From the NCBI RefSeq assembly GCF_009649635.1, contig NZ_WJII01000003.1, positions 62,001-126,000 on the forward strand: a stretch of 64,000 nucleotides of DNA, read 5' to 3'. Both the position numbers and the translations under genes were made by a program. Below the pieces are notes generated by a model. The model was not told the DNA's origin, did not search any database, and saw nothing but the letters and a program-made list of their open reading frames with translations. Source of the stretch: Microbacterium sp. SYP-A9085. GTDB lineage: Bacteria; Actinomycetota; Actinomycetes; Actinomycetales; Microbacteriaceae. Below are positions 41,671 through 50,760 of the stretch, piece by piece. Every line of letters begins with the position of its first letter. Within the stretch, counting starts at the first letter, position 1.

Positions 41671-43509
41671 TCAGCACTGCGAGCGCGGAGGGGTGCGGTG
41701 CGCGAACAGGCCCGCGGTCCAGTCGACGAGCTTGGGCAGCAGCGGCGACGCCGGCTGCAGGATGTCCTGGTGCCCGACTGTGGAGTAGTCGATCCACTGC
41801 ACGCTGTTGCCGGCCTTGCACAGCCGCTTCACGAACGCCACCTGCTGGCTGGAGGGGATCACCTGGTCGCGCTGGCCCCACGCGATCAGCAGCGGCGTGC
41901 TCCACGCGCCCCTCGCGCCGTTCTCGCCCAGCCGCCGGCCGAGCGCGCCGGCGGTCAGGTCGCCGATGTACAGGGGTCGATCCTCCGCGACACCCAGTGC
42001 CGCGACCACCGACACTATGACGCCGGGCTCGGTGGGGCAGCGCTGCGCCATCTCGCGGACGATGGCGCGGGCGCCCGGCGAGACGTAGTCGACGATGCGC
42101 ACATCGGGGTACGTCTCGGAGTACGGGACGAGCACCCAGGCCGTCAGCACCGTCAGCTGGACGCTCGCGTATCCGGCGGCGAGGTCCCGCGCGAGCGCCT
42201 GCGGCTCGGCGGCCGGTGCGAGCGCGGCGGTGCCGAGGATGCGCAGGCCCGGGCTGTATGTGCGCGCGGTCTGCGCCGCCCACAGCGCCGCGTGCCCGCC
42301 CTGCGAGTGCCCCCAGACCACGACCTCGTCGGACGGCCACACGTGCGGCAGCCGCTGCGCGGCCAGGACCGCGTCCAGCGCCGAGTGCGCCTCGCCGCGG
42401 CCGATCAGGTACGGGAAGACGCCGGGGGCGCCCTGGCCGGCGTAGTCCGGGGCGACGACGATCCATCCGTGGGCGATAGCGGAATCCAGGGCGGGAATGG
42501 CCCAGCGGGTCGCCGACGCGTCGCGCAGGCTGGGCGCGCAACCGCGGGCCACCCCCGTCGTCCCGTGGTTCCAGAGCACTATCGGCATCGGCGCGAACGG
42601 CGTGGCATCCGGGATGATCACGAGCCCGCTCGCGGCGACCGGGACCCCGTGCGCATCCGTGGTGGTGTACAGGATCCGCTTGACCGCGGCTCCCGGCGGC
42701 AGCGTGCCGACGTAGTCGTCGGCGCGGATGAGCTGTCCGTGCCCGGACGGGAGGACCGCGGGCGGGTCGTAGAACGCGTCGACGACCGGGGCGCCGTCCT
42801 GCAGCCAGACGTTCAGGAACCCGCCGGCGACCGTCACGACCACGAGCAGCACCGCCAGCGCGTACCGCCCCGCGTCCAGCAGCGTGACGTGCGGGCGGCG
42901 GATCCAGGACGCGGGTCCGCCGCGATCCGGACGGCGGGCGAGCGCGGTGACGCCGCGGGCGAGCTGGACGACGCCGAACAGGAGCGTGCGCACGCCGAAG
43001 ACGACGGCGACCGCGAGGACCGTGACGTCCGGCCAGGTGAGGGACAGGACGCCCAGGCCCACCTGCGCGCCGCCCCAGACCGCCGCCAGCACCCGGCTGC
43101 TGGCGCGCACCCGCTCGCCGCGCCGGCGCCGCACGACGGCCTCCGCGAGCGAGTCGACGCCGCCGAGCAGGAGCAGGATGGCGAGGATGCTGGGCAGGAG
43201 GTTCAGGCTCGCGCCGATCCAGATCAGCACCACGAGGCCCAGGGCTATCCACGCGATGCCGAACAGCCGCGTCCACCAGTCCGGGGAGCGGTGCGCAGAG
43301 ACGAGCTCGAGCACGCCCGAGACGATCGCGCTGACACCGACGTAGACGCCCAGGAGCAGCAGAGAGGTCAGCGGCCGGGCGACGATGAGCACGCCGAGCA
43401 CGGCGATGGCGATGCCGACGACGATCAGCAGCCGCGGTGGCGCCTGGGCGAGCAGGCGCGGGAGGACGCTCCACCTGCGTGCCTTGCCCGTCGCGACCAC
43501 CGGCCCCAT
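41671..43509 (-). CDS. HdeD-like membrane domain fused to a secretory-lipase-type alpha/beta hydrolase
   Basis: The protein has 612 residues. The first 200 form six transmembrane helices in the HdeD/DUF308 pattern (LLIVVGIAIAVLGVLIVARP opens the first repeat). A seventh helix near 218 (YALAVLLVVVTVAGGFLNVW) leads to an outside hydrolase domain resembling the LIP/triacylglycerol lipase family. That domain has an LWNHGTTGVARGCAPS oxyanion loop, the nucleophile motif VVWGHSQGGHAAL near 400, an Asp in AWGQRDQVIP near 545 and a His in STVGHQDIL near 583. The ATG at 43509 overlaps a TATCAT hexamer; the GTG at 43500 lies seven nucleotides after it and may be the true start. Confidence 0.82.
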   Translation of the reverse strand: MGPVVATGKARRWSVLPRLLAQAPPRLLIVVGIAIAVLGVLIVARPLTSLLLLGVYVGVSAIVSGVLELVSAHRSPDWWTRLFGIAWIALGLVVLIWIGASLNLLPSILAILLLLGGVDSLAEAVVRRRRGERVRASSRVLAAVWGGAQVGLGVLSLTWPDVTVLAVAVVFGVRTLLFGVVQLARGVTALARRPDRGGPASWIRRPHVTLLDAGRYALAVLLVVVTVAGGFLNVWLQDGAPVVDAFYDPPAVLPSGHGQLIRADDYVGTLPPGAAVKRILYTTTDAHGVPVAASGLVIIPDATPFAPMPIVLWNHGTTGVARGCAPSLRDASATRWAIPALDSAIAHGWIVVAPDYAGQGAPGVFPYLIGRGEAHSALDAVLAAQRLPHVWPSDEVVVWGHSQGGHAALWAAQTARTYSPGLRILGTAALAPAAEPQALARDLAAGYASVQLTVLTAWVLVPYSETYPDVRIVDYVSPGARAIVREMAQRCPTEPGVIVSVVAALGVAEDRPLYIGDLTAGALGRRLGENGARGAWSTPLLIAWGQRDQVIPSSQQVAFVKRLCKAGNSVQWIDYSTVGHQDILQPASPLLPKLVDWTAGLFAHRTPPRSQC

Positions 43510-43552
43510 GATAGGTCGGTCCCGTGGACGCGGGCCAGGAGCCGGCGGCCGG

Positions 43553-44587
43553 TCAGGCCGCGGATGCCAGCGCGTTGATGACCCGGATCAGCCGGTGCAG
43601 GTCGCCGACCTGGAACGGGTCCATGTCCAGCATCAGCCGGGGCAGGTCCAGGCGGTCGTCATCGGCGCGCTCCGGGGACAGCGGCGCGGAGCGCTCGATC
43701 CGGCCCGAGCGCAGCAGGTGGCCGAAGCGGTCGTTCAGGGCCTGGATCTCGGCATCCGTGGGCTCGTGGCGAAGCCGCAGCACCAGGTGGTCGCCCACCC
43801 AGCGCAGCGAGTCGTAGTTGTGCCAGAAGCCGGTGATCTCGGCGACGGTCGCCTCCACCGAGTCTGTGACCAGAACCCGGTCGAGGTCGTCGGCGGCGAT
43901 GTAACCGCCGGCGGCCAGGTGCTCGGTCACGAACGCCGCCAGCCCCGTCCAATATGAGCCGCCCGGCGCATCCAGCAGCACTATCGGCATCGGCTCGGCC
44001 TTGCCGGTCTGCTGCAGCGTGAGCAGCTCGAACATCTCGTCCATCGTGCCGAACCCACCGGGCAGGCACACGAACCCGCGCGACTCCTTCATCAGCATGA
44101 GCTTGCGGGTGAAGAAGTACTTCATCGCGACGTGGTTGGGCTCGGAGGCGACGATGGCGTTCGGCTTCTCCTCGAACGGCAGCCGGATCGACACGCCGAT
44201 CGACAGCGTGGGGCCGGCGCCCTCGGCGGCGGCCTGCATGATGCCGGGGCCGGCGCCGGTGACCACCATCCAGCCCTGCTCCGCGAGGGCGGCCGCCACG
44301 TGCACGGCCTGCCCGTACAGCGGGTCGTGGTCCTTCGTGCGGGCCGAGCCGAACACCGTGACCTTCGGCACGTCGCGGAACGGCGCGAAAAGCTCGAACG
44401 CCGCGCGCATCTCGCCGAGGGCGGCCGAGCTGATCTTCAGGTCGAGCCGGTCGGTGTCGTCAAGGCCCAGGCCGATCCCGGTGGCGAGGATCCGTGCGAC
44501 GAGGTCGCGCTGCTCGGTGATGCCGGCGGCATCCATCACCTGCCGCAGCTTCTCGGTGACCGCCGCGGGGATCCTGTGCTCAGCCAT
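43553..44587 (-). CDS. LOG/TIGR00730 family Rossmann-fold protein
   Basis: The 344-residue protein has the central LOG domain: VTVFGSARTKDHDPLYGQAV near 75, VTGAGPGIMQAAAEGA near 108 and the signature PGGFGTMDEMFELLTLQQTG near 165-184 (PGGxGTxxE). Enzymes with this motif are nucleotide 5'-monophosphate phosphoribohydrolases, and the plant-like ones release cytokinins. The extended N- and C-terminal parts place it in the long bacterial subgroup, for which a nucleotide-hydrolase role is inferred. GGAAGGTGGAAGC precedes the ATG at 44587. It follows proS, from which a hairpin repeat separates it. Confidence 0.9.
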   Translation of the reverse strand: MAEHRIPAAVTEKLRQVMDAAGITEQRDLVARILATGIGLGLDDTDRLDLKISSAALGEMRAAFELFAPFRDVPKVTVFGSARTKDHDPLYGQAVHVAAALAEQGWMVVTGAGPGIMQAAAEGAGPTLSIGVSIRLPFEEKPNAIVASEPNHVAMKYFFTRKLMLMKESRGFVCLPGGFGTMDEMFELLTLQQTGKAEPMPIVLLDAPGGSYWTGLAAFVTEHLAAGGYIAADDLDRVLVTDSVEATVAEITGFWHNYDSLRWVGDHLVLRLRHEPTDAEIQALNDRFGHLLRSGRIERSAPLSPERADDDRLDLPRLMLDMDPFQVGDLHRLIRVINALASAA

Positions 44588-44631
44588 GCTTCCACCTTCC
44601 CACGCCGCGTGCGCCGCGGCCGCGCGCGCCC

Positions 44632-44703
44632 GCCGAACCCACCCCGTGTTGCCGAACCCACTCGCTGCAGCGCGTGGGTTCGGCAACCACGGGTGGGTTC
44701 GGC
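44632..44703. repeat. Hairpin repeat family C: 2 + 2 units of 19-nt period
   Basis: GCCGAACCCAC occurs at 44632 and 44651 and its complement GTGGGTTCGGC at 44674 and 44693, so the arms pair around a TGCAGC centre. It starts 8 nt after the proS stop (reading left) and probably terminates proS transcription. Confidence 0.9.
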
Positions 44704-44710
44704 GCGGGGG

Positions 44711-46465
44711 TCAGGCGGTGAGGCGCGCGACGGCGTCGGGGGCGGACAGCGTCTCGCGGGCGCCGGTGCGCCGGTCCCACAGCTCGACCTGGCCGTCGGC
44801 GGCGCCGCGGCCGGACACGAGCACGCGCGGCACGCCGATGAGCTCGGCGTCGGCGAACTTCACGCCCGGCGAGACCTTCGGCCGGTCGTCGTACAGGATG
44901 TCCAGACCCGCGGACTCGAGCTGCGCGGACAGCTGCTCGGCGAGCGCGAAGGCCGCGGCATCCTTCCCCGTGGCGACCACGTGCACGTCGAACGGGGCGA
45001 CCGAGGCCGGCCAGACCAGGCCCTTCGCGTCGTTGTTGAGCTCGGCGATGATAGCGAGGATGCGCGTGACGCCGATGCCGTACGAGCCCATCGTGACGGT
45101 GACGAGCTTGCCGTTCTCGTCCAGCACCTTCAGACCCAGCGCGTCCGCGTACTTGCGGCCGAGCTGGAACACGTGCCCTATCTCCATCCCGCGCGCGAGC
45201 GACACGGGGCCCGAGCCGTCGGGGGCGGGATCGCCCTCGCGCACGCTCGCGACCTCGACGACGCCGTCGGCGGTGAAGTCCCGCCCGGCCACGAGCGAGT
45301 GCACGTGCTTCTGATCGATGTTGGCGCCGGTGATCCAGCTGGTGCCGTCCACGACCCGGGGGTCCAGCAGGTATCGGATGCCGGTGGCCGACTCCTCGCC
45401 GAGCACCGGGCCGGTCTGCGACCAGGGTCCGATGTAGCCCTTCACCAGCAGCGGATTGCGCTCGAAGTCCTCGGGAGTGGCCGCCTCGACCTCGGCGGGT
45501 GCGAAGGCGACCTCGGCGCGCTTGTCGTCGACATCCCGATCCCCGGGGAGCCCCACGACGACGAGCTCGCGGGTGCCGTCCAGGTGGGTGAGGGCGAGCA
45601 CCACGTTCTTGAGGGTGTCCGCGGCGGTGTAGTCGCCGTCGAGCACGGCGTTGGAGTGCGCGACGAGCGTCTCGATCGTGGGCGTGTTCGGCGAGTCGAA
45701 GATGACAGGCTGCGGCTGCCCGTCGACGGGGATCGGGTCGGGGACCACCGTCGTGAAGGCCTCGACGTTCGCGGCGTAGCCGCCCGCGGAGCGGACGAAC
45801 GTGTCCTCGCCGACCGCGGTCGGGTGCAGGAACTCCTCGCTGCGCGAGCCGCCCATGGCGCCGGCATCCGCCTGCACTATCACGTATTCAAGGCCCAGGC
45901 GCGCGAAGATGCGCTCGTACGCATCGCGCTGCGCCATATAGGAGGTATCCAGGCCCTCGTCCGTGTAGTCGAACGAGTACGCGTCCTTCATCGTGAACTC
46001 GCGGCCGCGCAGCAGGCCCGCGCGCGGGCGGGCCTCGTCGCGGTACTTGTCCTGGATCTGGTAGATCGACAGCGGCAGGTCCTTGTACGACGAGTACAGG
46101 TCCTTCACGAGCAGGGTGAAAGCCTCCTCGTGGGTCGGGGCAAGCAGGTAATCGCCGCCCTTGCGGTCCTGTAGCCGGAACAGCAGATCGCCGTACTCCT
46201 CCCAGCGGCCGGTCGCCTCGTAGGGCTCGCGGGGCATGAGCGCGGGGAAGTGGACCTCCTGCGCGCCGGCGGCATCCATCTCGTCGCGGATGATCTGCTC
46301 GATCTTCGCCTTGACGCGCAGCCCCAGCGGCAGCCACGCGAACACGCCGGCGGCCTGCCGGCGGATGTAGCCGGCGCGCACGAGCAGCCGGTGGCTGGCG
46401 ACCTCCGCGTCGGCGGGGTCTTCCCGGAGCGTGCGGACGAAGAACTTCGATAGACGAGTGACCAC
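44711..46465 (-). CDS. proS: Prolyl-tRNA synthetase, bacterial type with editing domain
   Basis: The 584-residue class II synthetase has motif 1 in [20 protein letters not shown] near residues 29-48 and motif 2 in [24 protein letters not shown] residues near 130-150 ([20 protein letters not shown]). An inserted editing (INS) domain spans roughly 220-400, and motif 3 is [16 protein letters not shown] near 440. The anticodon-binding domain closes the protein. The GTG at 46465 was chosen because a TACACT hexamer lies seven nucleotides upstream; no Shine-Dalgarno is present. Confidence 0.96.
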   Translation of the reverse strand: MVTRLSKFFVRTLREDPADAEVASHRLLVRAGYIRRQAAGVFAWLPLGLRVKAKIEQIIRDEMDAAGAQEVHFPALMPREPYEATGRWEEYGDLLFRLQDRKGGDYLLAPTHEEAFTLLVKDLYSSYKDLPLSIYQIQDKYRDEARPRAGLLRGREFTMKDAYSFDYTDEGLDTSYMAQRDAYERIFARLGLEYVIVQADAGAMGGSRSEEFLHPTAVGEDTFVRSAGGYAANVEAFTTVVPDPIPVDGQPQPVIFDSPNTPTIETLVAHSNAVLDGDYTAADTLKNVVLALTHLDGTRELVVVGLPGDRDVDDKRAEVAFAPAEVEAATPEDFERNPLLVKGYIGPWSQTGPVLGEESATGIRYLLDPRVVDGTSWITGANIDQKHVHSLVAGRDFTADGVVEVASVREGDPAPDGSGPVSLARGMEIGHVFQLGRKYADALGLKVLDENGKLVTVTMGSYGIGVTRILAIIAELNNDAKGLVWPASVAPFDVHVVATGKDAAAFALAEQLSAQLESAGLDILYDDRPKVSPGVKFADAELIGVPRVLVSGRGAADGQVELWDRRTGARETLSAPDAVARLTA

Positions 46466-46472
46466 GGTCCCC

Positions 46473-46478
46473 AGTGTA
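46473..46478 (-). promoter_or_regulatory. -10 hexamer TACACT for proS
   Basis: TACACT on the minus strand, then GGGGACC (7 nt), then the GTG start of proS. Confidence 0.5.
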
Positions 46479-46497
46479 GGGGCGGCGGATGCCGCGC

Positions 46498-46577
46498 CCC
46501 GGCGCCGCCGTACGGCGGCGGATCTCTCGCCCGGCGCCGCCGTACGGCGGCGGATCTCTCGCCCGGCGCCGCCGTAC
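46498..46577. repeat. Direct repeat family D: two and a half 32-nt units
   Basis: Units start at 46498, 46530 and 46562 (the last one is 16 nt long). Each full unit contains the perfect palindrome CGCCGCCGTACGGCGGCG and ends in GATCTCTCG. The array fills the divergent promoter region of proS and the RNB gene, and the partial third unit runs into the RNB -10 element. Confidence 0.95.
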
Positions 46578-46580
46578 ACT
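46575..46580 (+). promoter_or_regulatory. -10 hexamer TACACT for the RNB ribonuclease gene
   Basis: TACACT, then GACCGG, then the ATG at 46587. The hexamer starts inside the GCCGTAC end of the third 32-nt repeat. Confidence 0.55.
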
Positions 46581-46586
46581 GACCGG

Positions 46587-48137
46587 ATGACCGGTCGTCG
46601 TCCCCGCCTCGTCTCCGCGGCCGCCGAGAACGCTCTCGCCGCGGCCCTGTCCGCGCTGCGCCGCGAGCTCGAGCTGCCGGGCGACTTCGACCCGGCGGTG
46701 GAGGCGGAGGCCGGGGCCGCCGCCCGCTCGGTGAGCGCGGCGCCGGGCGACGCGCTCGCGGATCTGCGGGATGTCGAGTTCCTCACCATCGATCCCCCCG
46801 GCACCCGCGACCTCGATCAGGCGCTGCACCTGGAACGGAGGCCGGGCGGCGGCATCCTGCACTATGCGATAGCGGACGTGCCCGCGTTCGTGGCCCCCGG
46901 CGGGGCGGTGGATACGGCGGCGCGCGCCCGTGGTGAGACGCTGTACGCCGTGGACGGGACCATCCCGCTGCACCCGCGGGTACTCAGCGAAGGGGCGGCG
47001 TCGCTGCTGCCCGATCAGGATCGCCGCGCGTTCGTATGGCGCTTCGAGCTGGACGAGCGCGCCGAGCCGGTGAACGTGACCCTCACCCGGGCTGTCGTGC
47101 GCTCGCGGCGGCAGTGGACGTACGCGGACGCGCAGCGCGCCGTCGAGGACGGATCGGCTCCCCCGTCGCTGGCGGCGCTGGCCTGGTTCGGCGATCAGCG
47201 CGCGCAGCGCGAGCAGGAGCGGGGCGGGGCGAGCCTGAACTCGCCGGAGATCGAGGTGGTCGCGGTACCCGGCGGCTACGAGTTGCAGCGGCGCCCGACC
47301 CGGCCGATCGAGGACTGGAACGCGCAGGTGTCGCTGCTGACCGGGATGGCGGCGGCCGACATCATGATCGCCGGTCGGGTCGGGATCCTGCGCACCATGC
47401 CGGAGGCGGACCCGGATGACATCGCCGCGTTCCGCGCGCAGACGGTGGCGCTGGGGCGGCCATGGTCGGACGGGATCGGGTACGGGCAGTACCTGCGGGG
47501 GCTCACCGGCGCCGACGCGAAGACGCTCGCGATCCGGGATGCCGCGACCCGGCTGTTCCGCGGCGCCGGCTACACCGCATTCGACGGGGATATCCCTCAG
47601 GACACCATGCAGTCGGCGATCGCCGCGCCGTACGCGCACACGACCGCGCCGCTGCGGCGACTCGTGGACCGCTGGTCGCTTGTGGTGTGCGAGGCACTCG
47701 CGAACGGACGCGAGGTCCCCGCGTGGGCGCGCGAGAGCCTGCCCGATCTGCCGAAGATCATGGGGCGCAGCAACGGGCTGGCCGGGCGGATGGATGCCGC
47801 GAGCATCGACCGCGTGGAGGCGGCGGTGCTGCACGGCCGGGAGGGGCAGACGTTCCGCGGTGTGGTGCTCGGGGCCCGCAACGGCGGGATGCGGGTGCAG
47901 CTGGGCGGGCCTCTCGTGACCGTGGTGGTCGACGGACTGCGGGCCGACCCCAGTTCGGTCGTGGATGTCGTGCTGCAGCGCGCCCGCATAGCAACCGGCG
48001 AGATAGTGCTGGTGCCGGCGGGTGCCGGAGTCGGGGAACCGCTCCGATCGCCGAGCGGGCACAGCGAGACGACGCCGCCGGAAGCCGACGCTGATGCCGC
48101 GCGTGCTCCTCACCGGTTTCGCGCCGGACGCGGGTGA
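46587..48137 (+). CDS. RNB domain ribonuclease (RNase II/R family)
   Basis: The 516-residue protein consists mainly of the RNB catalytic domain. It has [20 protein letters not shown] near residues 65-84 with the metal-binding Asp cluster, [15 protein letters not shown] near 92, the [20 protein letters not shown] block near 113, and [15 protein letters not shown] near 355. It lacks the N-terminal cold-shock domains, and its C-terminal S1-like region is weak ([19 protein letters not shown]), so it is a short actinobacterial form. 3'-5' hydrolytic RNA decay is the expected role. The last 44 nt overlap the pyroglutamyl-peptidase remnant. Confidence 0.9.
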   Translation: MTGRRPRLVSAAAENALAAALSALRRELELPGDFDPAVEAEAGAAARSVSAAPGDALADLRDVEFLTIDPPGTRDLDQALHLERRPGGGILHYAIADVPAFVAPGGAVDTAARARGETLYAVDGTIPLHPRVLSEGAASLLPDQDRRAFVWRFELDERAEPVNVTLTRAVVRSRRQWTYADAQRAVEDGSAPPSLAALAWFGDQRAQREQERGGASLNSPEIEVVAVPGGYELQRRPTRPIEDWNAQVSLLTGMAAADIMIAGRVGILRTMPEADPDDIAAFRAQTVALGRPWSDGIGYGQYLRGLTGADAKTLAIRDAATRLFRGAGYTAFDGDIPQDTMQSAIAAPYAHTTAPLRRLVDRWSLVVCEALANGREVPAWARESLPDLPKIMGRSNGLAGRMDAASIDRVEAAVLHGREGQTFRGVVLGARNGGMRVQLGGPLVTVVVDGLRADPSSVVDVVLQRARIATGEIVLVPAGAGVGEPLRSPSGHSETTPPEADADAARAPHRFRAGRG

Positions 48138-48354
48138 CGCGGCGAACCCGTCCGGGGACGCCGTGCGCCTGGTCCCTGCGCTGTGGGGGCGGCGGGAGCC
48201 GCTCGTCGTCGACGTGCTCCCGGTCACGTTCTCCGGGGCCGCGCAGCGGCTGCGCGCCCTCATCGCCCTGATCGCGCGGGCGCTCATGATCGCCGCCCGC
48301 ACCGCGCTCGATGTGCGCGAGGACGCGGCAGCGCCCGGCGGCACGCTGCACTGA
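48094..48354 (+). pseudogene. pcp: Pyroglutamyl-peptidase I remnant with an internal deletion
   Basis: The 86-residue frame starts [20 protein letters not shown] and continues to LPVTFSGAA, matching the N-terminal quarter of pyroglutamyl peptidase I (about 200-215 residues). It then jumps to ALMIAARTALDVRED and ends GGTLH, which matches the C-terminal end of that family. The middle, with the catalytic Glu, Cys and His, is absent, though the frame is kept. It overlaps the end of the RNB gene and has no clear promoter. It is probably dead; a short structural product is possible. Confidence 0.7.
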
Positions 48355-48471
48355 CCGTCCAGGACTCCGCCGAAACCGACGGCGCCCATGCAGGATCGGG
48401 CCGGATCCGGTGCCTGCGCGACGGATGAGCTGAGTTCTCCACCGCCGGCGGCCGGCACCGTTTCGCGCCAG

Positions 48472-48477
48472 TACGCT
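48472..48477 (+). promoter_or_regulatory. -10 hexamer TACGCT for the phosphotransferase gene
   Basis: TACGCT, then GTCACG, then the GTG at 48484. Confidence 0.5.
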
Positions 48478-48483
48478 GTCACG

Positions 48484-49380
48484 GTGGCGGGGATCCCGGA
48501 GGCGGAGGTCGAGGTGGATCTCGGCCTCGTGGCGCGACTGCTCGGGGCGCAGCATCCCGACCTCCTGGGCAGGCCGATGCGAATCGCGGCGAACGGCTGG
48601 GACAACGTCATGGTGCGGCTCGGACACGACCTGGCCGTGCGGGTGCCGCGCCGGGCGGCTGCCGCCGTGCTGGTGGAGCATGAGCAGCGGGTGCTGCCAC
48701 GGATCGCTCCCCTGTTGCCGCTGGCGGTGCCGGTGCCGCTGCGGGTCGGGCGCCCGACCGCCTTCTACCCCTGGTCGTGGTCGGTCGTCCCGTGGCTGCG
48801 GGGTGAGGTCGCGGCATCCGTCCTTCCGTCGGTGCGGGATGCCTGGGCGGTGCCGCTCGCGGAGGCGCTGGCGGCGCTGCACGTGCCGGCCGATGCCGAC
48901 GCGCCCGCGAATCCGGTGCGCGGAGTGCCGTTGGCGGCGCGCGGCGAGGCGATCCGTGCGCGGATGCGGGCGGGATCGTTCGCCCGGGCCGGCCAGCTGC
49001 GCGCCGCGTTCGACCCGGATGCCGCGGCCCACGCATACGCGGGGCCGGCGAGGTGGCTCCACGGGGACCCGCATCCGCTGAACATGCTGTGCGTCGACGC
49101 GCGCCTCACTGCGCTGATCGACTTCGGCGACGTCACGGCCGGCGATCCCGCCACCGACTTGGCGACCGGGTGGCTCACTTTCACCCCTACCGGGCGCGGC
49201 GCCTTCGTCGACCGGTACACGACGCTGACCGGGGCGAATGCCGCGACGTGGCGCCGTGCGCGCGCGTGGGCCGCGGGTATGGCGTCGGCGGTGCTGGGGG
49301 CGAGCGACGATCATCCCGCTCTGGCTGCCGTCGGCCGGCACGCGGTGGAGCAGATACTCGGAGATCGCAGTTTTGTATGA
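48484..49380 (+). CDS. Aminoglycoside phosphotransferase (APH) family kinase-like protein
   Basis: A 298-residue protein with the APH/choline-kinase fold. The catalytic Brenner loop is WLHGDPHPLNML near residue 194-205, and the metal-binding DFG-like motif is ALIDFGDVTAGDPATDLATG near 213-232. An N-terminal GWDNVMVRLGHDLAVRVPRR segment provides the nucleotide-binding lobe. Substrates in this family range from aminoglycosides and macrolides to homoserine and choline, so resistance should not be assumed. The GTG start is fixed by the TACGCT hexamer; the frame is open far upstream. Confidence 0.87.
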   Translation: MAGIPEAEVEVDLGLVARLLGAQHPDLLGRPMRIAANGWDNVMVRLGHDLAVRVPRRAAAAVLVEHEQRVLPRIAPLLPLAVPVPLRVGRPTAFYPWSWSVVPWLRGEVAASVLPSVRDAWAVPLAEALAALHVPADADAPANPVRGVPLAARGEAIRARMRAGSFARAGQLRAAFDPDAAAHAYAGPARWLHGDPHPLNMLCVDARLTALIDFGDVTAGDPATDLATGWLTFTPTGRGAFVDRYTTLTGANAATWRRARAWAAGMASAVLGASDDHPALAAVGRHAVEQILGDRSFV

Positions 49381-49399
49381 ATGTCGGACGTGGGTTGGA

Positions 49400-50242
49400 T
49401 CACGGCACGACCGTCGTTGTCATGATCAGCAGCTGCGGGTCGGACACGTCGAGCGTCACCGTGATCGACGCGAACTCCGACAGCGACCTCACATGCGTGC
49501 CGCCGCAGGGAATCGACGCGGTGCCCTCAGCGAGGTCGCATTCCCACCGACGACGATCCACGATCGTCGGACCGTCCACGACGATCCGGCTCGCAACGCG
49601 CGACGCCACCCACGCCGCCAGCTGCGCGTTGATCCGATCCCGGCGATCAGCGACGGACGCCAGGAAGCCCTCGGTGTCGAAACCCGCCTTGCGCAGGCTC
49701 TTGCCCAGCCGATACCCGTCCACCGAGCCGTCCGGGTGGATGCTGCTGGATTGGCTGGCCCGACTCTCGAAGTCGGGCGTGCCCAGCGCATCCGTTCCCG
49801 GGTCCTTGCGCCAGAGGTCGGCCAGCGCCAGATCCAGCGCGAGCGACGCCAGGTGGCACGCGGTGTGCCCGCGACTCAGCGCCGCCCGCCGCGCGGCATC
49901 CACCTCCGCCGACACCGACGCGCCCGCAGCGATAGCAGCCGGCACCGGGCCCTCGACGCGGTGGCCGACGAGCCACGTCCAGCCCTCGGTGCCGCGCTTG
50001 ACCGGGATGTCTTCACCGACGAACAGCGCACCGTCGGCGTCGAGCGCCGCCATCACGGCCTCGACCACCGGCACCACGACGCCGTCCGCACGCAAGACAC
50101 CGGAGTCCCCCGGCTGGTCGGGCCACGTGTGATCGACAGGGTGGAACGGCGTGGCATCCAGGATCACCACGTCACCCACCTGGACGACGGTCGCCTCCGC
50201 AGTCACCGCCCCCTGCGGGAACGTCACCACTGTCGCGGACAT
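49400..50242 (-). CDS. AlaX-like alanyl-tRNA editing protein
   Basis: The 280-residue protein has the AlaRS editing-domain zinc motifs: HTACHLASLAL (H-x3-H) near residue 125 and PCGGTHVRSL (C-x3-H) near 246. An N-terminal beta-barrel segment like AlaX-L includes FHPVDHTWPDQPGDSGVL near 33. AlaX proteins hydrolyse Ser-tRNA(Ala) made by alanyl-tRNA synthetase. The gene is far from alaS in this window, so it is a free-standing trans-editor. GAAGGAGGCGC precedes the ATG at 50242. Confidence 0.87.
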   Translation of the reverse strand: MSATVVTFPQGAVTAEATVVQVGDVVILDATPFHPVDHTWPDQPGDSGVLRADGVVVPVVEAVMAALDADGALFVGEDIPVKRGTEGWTWLVGHRVEGPVPAAIAAGASVSAEVDAARRAALSRGHTACHLASLALDLALADLWRKDPGTDALGTPDFESRASQSSSIHPDGSVDGYRLGKSLRKAGFDTEGFLASVADRRDRINAQLAAWVASRVASRIVVDGPTIVDRRRWECDLAEGTASIPCGGTHVRSLSEFASITVTLDVSDPQLLIMTTTVVP

Positions 50243-50334
50243 GCGCCTCCTTCGCTCGGCGGAACGAAGACTATCAACGCGCGCGATGTCCCCAGCCCGC
50301 GCTACCGTGATCCACCACGACATCGGGAGGCCCC

Positions 50335-50760
50335 ATGGCGACGCTCGGCAACATCACGTTCTACGCGGACGACCCGCGCCGCCTCTCGCACTTCTGGGCC
50401 GACGTATTCGGCTATCCGCACGTCGACTGGGACGAGCCGCTGCGCTCCCGGCTGCTGGCATCCGGGTTGACCGAGGCGGACCTCGGCACCCGCGGCCTCG
50501 CCGAGGATCCGGACGGGAAGGGACCGCGGCTGTTCTTCCACCACGCCGACGGCGCAAAGCGCACCCGCAACCGGGTCCATCTCGACCTGCGCCCGCCCGA
50601 TGGCGACGGCTCGCGCCGCGAGCGCCTGGACGCGGAGAAGGACAGGCTCGTCGCCCTCGGCGCGACGGTGGTCCGATTCATCGACCAGCAGTGGGGGCCG
50701 TGGCCGGAGCAGTACTACCAGCTGCAGGATCCGGAAGGGAACGAATTCTGCCTGGAGTGA
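50335..50760 (+). CDS. VOC superfamily (glyoxalase-like) protein
   Basis: A 141-residue protein of two beta-alpha-beta-beta-beta modules: ITFYADDPRRLSHFWADVFG at the N-terminus and RVHLDLRPPDGDG, LGATVVRFIDQQWGPWPEQY and LQDPEGNEFCLE in the C-half. The metal ligands of glyoxalase are partly recognisable (His in VHLDL, Glu in EFCLE). Members act as dioxygenases, isomerases or resistance proteins, so the function is open. GGGAGG lies 5 nt before the ATG. Its TGA directly abuts the TCA of converging ispG. Confidence 0.88.
   Translation: MATLGNITFYADDPRRLSHFWADVFGYPHVDWDEPLRSRLLASGLTEADLGTRGLAEDPDGKGPRLFFHHADGAKRTRNRVHLDLRPPDGDGSRRERLDAEKDRLVALGATVVRFIDQQWGPWPEQYYQLQDPEGNEFCLE

Noticed and set aside
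48094..48354. Intact small pyroglutamyl peptidase
   Set aside because: The Glu, Cys and His of the catalytic triad lie in the missing segment, so it cannot be a functional short version.
48484..49380. Aminoglycoside resistance gene
   Set aside because: The APH fold is shared with many metabolic kinases; there is no mobile context and no diagnostic aminoglycoside-binding motif.
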